Assembly: GCF_016097555.1 (NCBI RefSeq)
Contig: NC_054702.1
Span: 81,729,420-81,793,419 of the forward strand
Direction of reading: 5' to 3'
DNA: 64,000 bases
From: Gigantopelta aegis
Taxonomy: Eukaryota > Mollusca > Gastropoda > Neomphalida > Peltospiridae
Under the pieces are notes generated by a model, which saw only the letters and a program-made list of their open reading frames with translations, did not search any database and was not told where the DNA came from. A program made the position numbers and the translations under genes. Positions 40,377-64,000 of this stretch are shown here, piece after piece (the stretch's first letter is position 1; each line of letters begins with the position of its first letter).

Positions 40377-40706
40377 CAACCCATATCATTGACAAAATCT
40401 ACATGTCTTGATTAAATTGTATTTCATGTAGCTAAATAATTTGAAATCAAGGTATTATAATGTCACAGATTCATTCAAATCTACATGTAATAATGCGTCT
40501 TGCGTCATCAATGATTTATAATGTGTTCTTGTTTACGTTTATCCATCCTGTCTAGCGAATTCATATTTTCAGATATGTAGAGAACACAGCGTAATGTATT
40601 GTTTGCATAATTATACACACATGGTCATTAATTAAGCTCCAAGTGAACTTCAACCGAAAAGGTGCCTATAAGGAGTTTCCTGTGGCGACGTGATTTCAAC
40701 CAGATA

Positions 40707-41035
40707 TTAAAGGGACATTCCTGAGTTTGCTGCACTTTTTAAGATGTTATCGACTAAAAAAGACTTTTTAACTATTGTATCAAAAACATATTTTTCTGCA
40801 TAAAATATTACTGGCTGTATATTAAACCTGTTTCTGATCGTTCTAATATTTTATTAGGTTAAATTTCATTTTATTTCCTAAAATATATTTTGGGCTTGTT
40901 ACAAATATTAAGATGACCAGAAACACATTGATATTCTAAACAAGAAAATATATTTAATATGTAAGTTTAATCGAAGAAATATTGTATTAGTGGGAAACAT
41001 CTTACAATGCAGCAAACTCAGGAATGTCCCTTTAA
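40707..41035. mobile_element. Foldback MITE, TTAA borders
   Basis: Member of the 20717 family with both ends. The central palindrome is lost, so it is shorter (329 bp). Confidence 0.88.
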
Positions 41036-41252
41036 GAATTTGTATATATTCTGTATCAACTCGGTATTTACCGAGATGGCATGAATAAATTAGTGCGATT
41101 CTAACTCCATTGTTACTTACCATACATTTTTAATTTTAATATATTTACAGTTTCTGCCTTTTTCTATACAATACATTAAATATCGATGTAAGGACAGTGT
41201 CGCTTGGTGTCAGTCTTGTTCATTATCTTCTCAATGCATAGAACATTAATTT

Positions 41253-42390
41253 CAATAGTTTGTTTCCACGTAATGTTCACAATTACTTGCGAAGTTTAAG
41301 CCACATGGTCACAACTTTAGTCCTTCCCACAGGGAGTGCTGTTTTTTTACTGCGATATTTATATTACAAGTTATTTCTTTCTAAGCCGATTGTTTTCTAA
41401 ATTGCGCACAGACATAGTATATTAAAAAAAATGTTCTTTCCAAAACACTTTTACTTTTCATTTTACGTCAAACTAAACTGAAATCATTTTTAAAAACTTT
41501 TTGTAGGAGAATGGGACGGACTTGATGGTGCATAATTAATTCAGTAGTGTGTATAATTACTAAAGCGTTTTCTGGTTTCTTTGCTAATATAATATTTAAC
41601 AAAATCCTTTTCGGGATGCATTTACTTTTATTAAATCTCAACAAAACAAAAACCTAGTATTGTTTAATATTCTAGATTCTCATACATAAGTGAATAAGAT
41701 ATATTTCGCCAAAATCTACTACATAACTGGCTGTCAAAATTAATGATACTGTATTGATAAATATGTAACAGATATAAATAGCATAGACACATAATCGATA
41801 TTAGTAATTTATATTGTAATAACTGTCTCACAATAAGTGGAAATTGTGTAATGCGGATTTCCTGTTGGCTGCACGAAAACAAAAATTCCATACGATGAAA
41901 TATTGAAAATGGATTCTGGTTTTCAATTAATAACATAAACTGGAGTGTTTTCTTTCTTTTTTTTCTTTTTTTTAACATCAAGTTCAGTCAGCTAACGTTA
42001 AGGTAACGTTCGCGAACTATTTGATTGGTCCCCAATGTGCAATTCACATCGATGTATTTTTTTATTATTTAGTTCGTCCAGTATCGAGCGTTTTGCTTTA
42101 AAAAACTAGAATAATGCGAATACGCAAAAAATACTGATTAAAAAAGCGCCTATATAAAATAAAAAAACCCGCCAGGTATTGGATATTGATTATTAACCTG
42201 TAAAATATGTATTTTCAAACAGATCAAATATTTACAGAGTAAGATGTTGTTTGATTGCTTACCCACTTGGAGAACATCATAATAGGTTTCTATTACGACA
42301 AATTATTAAGTTTCTCACGTACTTCAATAATCAATGTTCTTAATAACTGCCCAGAATACACAACTACCTGTCGAATAGCCAGACGGATAA
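41253..42390. other. Flank segment paralogous to 8690-11330
   Basis: It matches the gene A flank on both sides of the Tc1 insertion. The uninterrupted sequence near 42015 (cgaactatttgattgg) is the empty insertion site. No gene is recognised. Confidence 0.8.
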
Positions 42391-43213
42391 TTAAAGGGAC
42401 ACGCCCTAGTTGTTAACCATTACGCCGTTGTTTTTCGCTATTAAACCCATTTTTTCACAAATAAAATTGCACTTTACTTACCGTTTATTATTTAGAATAT
42501 ACATTTCCATTCACCTGGAGTGTTTTTTGGTGTTTGTAATACCACAAAATGCATTTTTCGTATTTCATAAAATGCCACGGGCCTCTGAGAAAAAACCGTT
42601 GAGCAGACAAGGTCTAATCTATTTTTAGAGGGGATATTCCCATTTCAATGTCACAGACGTTGGTATACCACGTGACCGTTATCATTTTGGTTCGGTTTGT
42701 TTTCTCGTGCACGGTTCGCGCAATCAACATTCGATTTGTTGTCGTTTGCTTGTTGTTCATTTGTGAGATTTTTCTTCACAATTCGTGAACATTTTCAGTA
42801 ACAATAAAGTTCAGACAAGTAAGTATCTCAATACAAAACGTTACAAACCCTTAAAACCAATAATTTTGCTAAGTCTTACGATATCTGGAGAGGGGATACA
42901 ACCAGGACAGAACAGTTGGAACATGTCCAGGAGAGGTGAAAGGAACGCACCCCAAGTCTGTGCGCACTCTGTGAAATTTGTCGTGACGTAGGCATTGTTG
43001 TGCTTCGAGCGACATCTACCGGTGACATCAGAATACTAACTTTCAAAATTATTTCAAGCAATTGGGACATGGGGATTCCCATGGTATTTATCGATATAAA
43101 ACCTGCTTTTTCACTCCATTTGATAAAAACGTGATCTAAGTGTGTTACAGGTTTGTAGGTTAACCAAATTATAATTTATTTTCGCTGGATGGAACTAGGG
43201 CGTGCGGCTTTAA
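42391..43213. mobile_element. TIR element with TTAA borders, 0.82 kb
   Basis: Left end ttaaagggacacgccctagt and right end 'actagggcgtgcggctttaa' are inverted matches. It is inserted in the 39-bp minisatellite. Its first bases are shared with the foldback MITEs, so the same enzyme may have moved both. No transposase is visible. Confidence 0.8.
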
Positions 43214-43335
43214 TTGCACAACTCCCTGTCGGATAGCCAGACGAATAATCAGTTACATAACTACCTGACGCGTAGCCAGACGGATAATTTATAATGAAAC
43301 TACCTGTTGGATAGTTACGCAACTGCGTGTTTTAC
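43214..43335. repeat. Minisatellite units (39-bp family)
   Basis: Three units of the family at 11283, with units at 42346-42390 on the other side of the TIR element. Confidence 0.8.
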
Positions 43336-43336
43336 A

Positions 43337-44487
43337 TCCAGACAGAACAGAACAGAACTTTATTACGCTCAGGCCGTTACACAACGGCATATGAGGAACA
43401 TGATATATAAACTGTAGTGACAAGATAGGGTTTACAGGAGACAATAGTACAATAGTATTAATACAAATGCAATAAAGTAATAGAGACAGTAGTATAATAC
43501 AAATGCAATAGAATAATAAGGAATAATATAATACAATTAGAATAAAGTAATGTAATGTCACATTATTGTAATTCCTACCAAATGTGCTAATCAGACATGC
43601 GCACACATATATACATGTATACTTGGGTAGTAATAAGTCATTGTACATAATTCATATACATATATTTTAGGGTTTACTGCATTTATTAATAATTTCTTTT
43701 ATTAATTTACATAATTTCTTGAGAACACTTATTTTGCTATTCGTCATTAGTTGTTTAAATTTCAGCGTACTTGGTTTATTATAATAATATGGCTTAAGCA
43801 AATTTGTACGGGAGTTAGTGAAATAAGTACATGTGAATAAATAGTGAAATTCGTCTCCAATATCATTATTGTTACATAATGTGCACGTTCGATCTTCCAC
43901 TGGGGTGTTGTTCCAGCGTCCTGTTTCGATTGGTAAGTAGTGATTAGATGTTCTAAATTTGAGTAATATAGTCCAACATGTTTGTGGTAATATAATAAGA
44001 TATTTTTCTAATCTAAGGTTTTCCTTAAATATAGTGTACGTTTTACCTTTTGATGATAAAGTTATGTTTGTATTCCATTGTTGTAAATACTGGTCGTTTT
44101 GTCTTAATTTTACTTGATTAAGAAGTATTTTTACGGATGAAAAGTTCCGTGACATCCAAACATTTGTCATGCCTAGCTGGTTAAATATATCTTCGACCAT
44201 TTTTATCCATTTATAACTATATCCATTAACAGAAGAGTCGTGTAACATTAATTCATGCAGTAAAAACGATGATTTTGTTTGTTTACCAGATACAATACGG
44301 GCCCAAAAACTTATAATTCTTTGTTGAATAATTAGTTTAAGGGGTCTTCTTCCTAGTTCTCCATATAACATGAATAGCGGGGTGCCTTTTTTAACTGGTA
44401 AGATGTGTCTTAGGAATTTTATATGAATAGTTTCAATGATATCGATGTTTTCATAACCCCATATTTCGCACCCGTATAGGATAGGCA
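43337..44487 (-). mobile_element. LINE, 3' fragment
   Basis: A 5'-truncated copy on the minus strand. The part near 44487-44371 reads ILYGCEIWGYENIDIIE and HIKFLRHILPVKKGTP, followed by an open 234-codon stretch to 43667, then a 3' UTR and an (ttctg)n tail at 43337. Confidence 0.85.
43667..44371 (-). pseudogene. LINE ORF2 C-terminal part
   Basis: 234 codons with LYGELGRRPLKLIIQQRIIS at the start and a Cys-His cluster (TCTLCNNNDIGDEFHYLFTC) typical of the zinc-binding tail behind LINE reverse transcriptase. It continues an RT thumb-like segment upstream. The frame is open, so the insertion is not very old. It lacks the endonuclease and RT core, so it cannot move itself. Confidence 0.8.
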
Positions 44488-45120
44488 GTTAAGCAGTTAC
44501 CGTTACGCAACTAACTGTCTGATGGGTGAATAAATAGTTACGCAATTATCTGAAAAAGTAGCAAGTGCCTATTATATGCACTTTCTCATAAAAAAGCACT
44601 AACTAAGTCGATCGACCCTATAGACCCTATGCGAGTGCACTACCACGTTAGTCCGAGTTATTAGTTGGGAGGAAGAACAGTAATACAGAACCCCTTCCCC
44701 GCCCCTGAAAGTCAGTAATGAAGCTCGGTGTCATAGTCGTTACGCTATCGGGTTTAAGGGTCACTGTTAGTGTCAAATTCCAATACCGTTTCCACTCGAG
44801 CGTGTTTTAGTAGCCCGCTGTTTGTTACGGTATTCTTACAATATGCACAAAATGAAAATAATCTGAAATTTAATTTTTCTTACACATTTAATATGTGAAT
44901 TCTTGCCATGCATGTAGTACTATATTTATGTCAATAGTTTATAGGTTTTTGTCACAGGAAAACTGTTTAGTATAGTATGGTGACCTTAAACGATTAAACT
45001 AAAAACAACAGAAAAATGAATATCTCTATTCCTAGAATTTTGCAAACGACGAATACAAAACAAACGAGCTAACTAAGTCATACACTTAAAATTATTTTTT
45101 AATACTTCGCAACAATGCCA

Positions 45121-45126
45121 TTTATT
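45121..45126 (-). terminator. Polyadenylation signal of gene C
   Basis: AATAAA on the minus strand, 22 bp after the stop codon of exon 10. Confidence 0.55.
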
Positions 45127-45147
45127 AATATATTTTAGACTTAATAA

Positions 45148-60844
<15,697 letters not shown>

Positions 60845-61587
60845 TTCGAAATCATATCAATTCTGTCAATTATTTGTTGTGTTTCTTCAAATTACTGATT
60901 AAAAAGAAAAATGCATATTTCAATAAATAGCACATTGACGTCTTTTTTCTTCCTCCAAAAGCTTTAAAATAAAGATCATTGTGTTTTTCAAACTCCTCAT
61001 AGTTTGTAACTGTTATTAATTCCAATTGACAAGTTTAGCAAGTACGCCGATTGAAGTCACACACTGAAACTAATCCCACTGATCCAGATGCTGTAATGTC
61101 AGAAAAACATAACAGATGATTGTGTGTGGTGTACAAATGGTATTCACTAGGTTGTGTTTGTTCCTCTTATGCCGTTGCAGAACGGTCTGTTCCGTATTCC
61201 TCATTTGTAACCAGAATATGGAAATGTGCTCTGATCAAACATTTATCTAATTCCAATTCTCGATTTGCATTTTGCTTGACAAATGAAATGCACATATTTT
61301 ACCATACGCTTACTGGCGAGTTCTTTTTTTACATCAGAAACTGAAATAAGCAATTATTAATTTTTGTTTACAGATCTGGTCTTCAAAATCTGCTATGCGG
61401 AGTTGTACATTGGTATTGTCGTCACGGTGTCTTGTAGAAAATAAAAGGCAGATCGTGCAGTGAGAAGTGAATTCGAAATTCCAATAACTCAGATGTCTTT
61501 ATGTTTGACATTTATTATGAGGTTTTAAATGTTGATTAGTCTGTGGTTTCTGATAATACCTTTTTATTCTTAAAGAGATACACAGAC
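60845..61587. other. Upstream of gene C, no gene recognised
   Basis: Presumed promoter flank. The cctgat repeats seen upstream of A and B are not visible here. Confidence 0.5.
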
Positions 61588-61830
61588 CAGGGCCGTAGCT
61601 AGGATTTTTTGTTGGGGGGGGGGGGGGCAACTGAGTAGTTAATAGTGTAAAACTCCTTAAACAGTTAAGAAGAGAATTTTCTTTAAGTTTCTATTATGCA
61701 CCCCCCCACCCCCAACCCACCCCACCCCCACCACCCCACCCCCACACCCCACCCCCACCCACCCCACCCCCCCCCACCACCCCACCCCCACCCCCCACCC
61801 CCCACCCCCCACCCGCTAGCTACGGCCCTG
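61588..61830. mobile_element. Small TIR element, 243 bp, with G-run and (CCCCA)n
   Basis: cagggccgtagctag and its complement ctagctacggccctg form the ends, with cagac on both sides (61583-61587, 61831-61835). The inside is mostly a G run and C/A repeats. Confidence 0.8.
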
Positions 61831-62067
61831 CAGACGTAAATTACATTGATCTCACCCATTTGGGTATTTTGAAATTTGGTAGAAAGGAATGCACGCATTG
61901 TCGGCAAACATTGTATTGATTAGACATGCTAAACGTCCTTTGGTAAATTAAGACTGGCGCGTTCTGTTGTCTTACCTAAGTGTACAAATGTAGTTCACCA
62001 GGTGCAATATTTGAGACAATATTATTTCATCTTTATATTCTCCACTAATGAGTTGAATATTGTGTAA

Positions 62068-62071
<4 letters not shown>

Positions 62072-62157
<86 letters not shown>
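62072..62157. repeat. (CT)n microsatellite
   Basis: About 42 CT units. Confidence 0.97.
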
Positions 62158-62158
<1 letters not shown>

Positions 62159-62529
62159 GTGATATTATAGCTTTTTTGACAGATTTCCGATTCGAATATT
62201 AATACTGTTTCAATAAAACGAAAACAAATTGTAAGAATAGCAGAGCATGATGAAATTGGTCTACCTTTGTTTAGCGTTTTATCATCTTAGCCTACATGTA
62301 TAGTCAGAATATCATGTTTTAACTGATGGGTTGCCATACCATATCGATAAGTTGTGTATGTTTAAGCAAGAAGACCTACTTTTTTAACCTGAAATAATCA
62401 ATGTCGAACACCTGTGCTGTCGAATTTTCTGATATTTACACAAAATAAATGTTGACAATCTTTCATGCAGTGTTCACCAATATCTGTGATATCGACTGGA
62501 GCAAATATAAATTTGTTTGTCATGACCAT

Positions 62530-62610
62530 GCATCGTCTTTATCAATATTACCAAAGAAGTAGGGGCAAAAAAACATGCATCATCTTTATAAATATTACCA
62601 AAGAGGTAGG
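62530..62610. repeat. Tandem duplication of about 52 bp
   Basis: 'catcgtctttatcaatattaccaaagaagtaggggca' is followed by 'catcatctttataaatattaccaaagaggtaggggca'. Confidence 0.8.
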
Positions 62611-62679
62611 GGCACTGAAATAATTATTTCTTAATTGCTTCTTTCGGCTGAACTGATTTACATCTTTGTGTTTGGATGG

Positions 62680-62775
62680 GTTTTTTGTTTTTGTTGTTGT
62701 TTGTTTTGTGTGGGGTTTTTGGGGGGTTTTTTTGGGGGGAAGGGGGGGGTGTGTATTTTTTTTTGGGGGGGCGGT
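62680..62775 (+). repeat. T/G-only low-complexity tract
   Basis: Same type as 52566 and 56853. It ends just before a MITE. Confidence 0.9.
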
Positions 62776-62794
62776 TTTGATCATTTTAAACATC

Positions 62795-63182
62795 TTAAAG
62801 GGACATTCCTGAGTTTGCTGCAATTTTTAAGATGTTATGGACTAACAGAGACTTTTTAACGATAATAATTACATATCAAATATATTTGTCTGCATAAAAT
62901 ATGAGTGGATGTATATTAAACGTGTTTCTGATCGTTCTAATATTTGTATTATGTTAAATCTCATTTTATTTCCTAAACTATTTTTTCGTACATACGAAAT
63001 TATTTGAAGATAAAATCCAGGTTGGCCTTGTTACAAATCTTAAGACGACCAGAAACACGTTGAATATACAGACACTGATATTCTAAACAAGAAATTATAT
63101 TTAATGCGTATTTTTAGACGTTAAAAGATTTTATTAGTCGGAAATAACTTACAATGCAGGGAACTCATGAATGTCCCTTTAA
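62795..63182. mobile_element. Foldback MITE, TTAA borders
   Basis: Full-length copy of the 20717 family. Confidence 0.9.
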
Positions 63183-63236
63183 TAATAACAACAATAATAA
63201 TAATTAATTAATTAATATTCTGTTGACTGATATTAT

Positions 63237-63629
63237 TTAAAGGGACATTCCTGAGTTTGCTGCAACTTTTAATATGTTATCAACTAACAGAGCCTTTTTA
63301 ACGATTGTAATTACATATCAAATATATGTTTTGCATAAAATATTAGTGGCTGTATATTAAACGTGTTTCTGATCGTTCTAATATTTTTACTAGGTTAAAT
63401 TTCATTTTATTTCCTAAAATATGGGTTTTTTTTCGTACGTACGAAATTATTTATAGACAGAATCCAGTATGGGCTTCTTACAAATATTAAGACGACCAGA
63501 AACACATTAAATATACAGACAGTGATATTCTAAACAAGAAAATATATTTAATATCTAAGTTTAATCGTAGAAATATTCTATTAGTCAGAAACATCTTACA
63601 ATGCAACAAACTCAGGAATGTCCCTTTAA
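63237..63629. mobile_element. Foldback MITE, TTAA borders
   Basis: Full-length copy only 54 bp from the previous one and in the same orientation. Confidence 0.9.
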
Positions 63630-63952
63630 TATAGTATTAACAATAATTGGATACAAATAATTATCATTTTCAAAATAAAACGAAACAGTCATAAAAACGT
63701 TTATTTATTGCATTAATTTTATTTAATTCGTAGGTAAAATAAAAATCTAAATTTGCAAATTTTTTCATCGTTTTAGATGAAGTGACGGACATGATAGCTG
63801 TGGTGGCAGTACTCATGTCGAGTGCCACCGGTGGAGCAGGATATGCTCACCTTTCGCGAACACCTGATATCATAAGTTTTGACAGTGATTCATGTGTGCA
63901 TGACATCACACCTATATTTATTCTCATGAGCTCTGTCCTGTGCAAGTTTTGA

Positions 63953-64000
63953 TTTAGTAAATTAGTCTGGGAATGGCAGTCTTCTTTGTGGTGGTGCAGT
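63953..64000 (+). repeat. Edge fragment related to the 21369 hAT-like element
   Basis: 'gggaatggcagtcttctttg' then 'tggtggtgcagt' matches the inside of that element near 21790; cut by the window end. Confidence 0.6.

Noticed and set aside
61683-61907. Gly/Trp-rich open frame
   Set aside because: Produced by (CCCCA)n inside a small TIR element.

Overview
The window looks like marine mollusc, probably gastropod, nuclear DNA. It is AT-rich and intron-rich, full of microsatellites, tRNA-derived SINEs, short inverted-repeat DNA elements and Tc1/hAT relics, and has no bacterial-type gene density. The taxon call is inference, from the protein style and my impression that these SINE families are common in gastropod DNA. 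The host genes are a tandem array of small ionotropic-glutamate-receptor-like genes, closest in build to protostome ionotropic receptors (IRs). All lie on the minus strand, so each reads from high to low coordinate.

Gene A is partial. Only its signal-peptide exon (6236-6302) and second exon (about 1312-1526) are in the window, and the rest lies left of base 1. Gene B (37074 down to 19724) and gene C (60844 down to 45148) each resolve by eye into ten exons with GT-AG borders and matching phases, giving about 600 and 581 residues. Exons 3, 5, 6, 7, 9 and 10 have identical lengths in B and C. Each protein has a signal peptide, a short N-terminal region of about 180 residues instead of a full amino-terminal domain, an S1 lobe with the ligand-binding arginine, M1, a pore loop with lysine at the Q/R/N position, M3 with a variant SYTANLAAF motif, S2, and M4 near the C-terminus. 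An inverted, broken copy of the gene C exon 2 region lies on the plus strand at about 18440-18720.

The 5' end and upstream flank of gene A (1.3-11.8 kb) are paralogous to those of gene B (35.2-44.5 kb), so the array grew by tandem duplication. Insertions found in only one copy (a Tc1-like element at 9218-10754, a TIR element at 3736-5682, SINEs and foldback MITEs) can be dated relative to that duplication.

Intergenic DNA between gene B and the gene A flank holds a solo LTR nested in a SINE (11855-12995), a decayed BED-finger hAT transposase with an intron made of about 140-bp repeats (14785-18338), and the inverted pseudo-exon. Intron 2 of gene B carries a 6.06-kb Ty3/gypsy-type fossil (28969-35030) with near-identical LTRs, a SCAN-like gag and integrase-type sequence upstream of RT/RNase H-type sequence, as in the Gmr1-like group. 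A solo LTR of the same family sits in intron 7 of gene C (49558-50701). At least six foldback elements with TTAA borders, two Tc1 lineages, two LINE tails, three SINE families and several long hairpins fill the rest. No intact tRNA, rRNA or CRISPR was seen.
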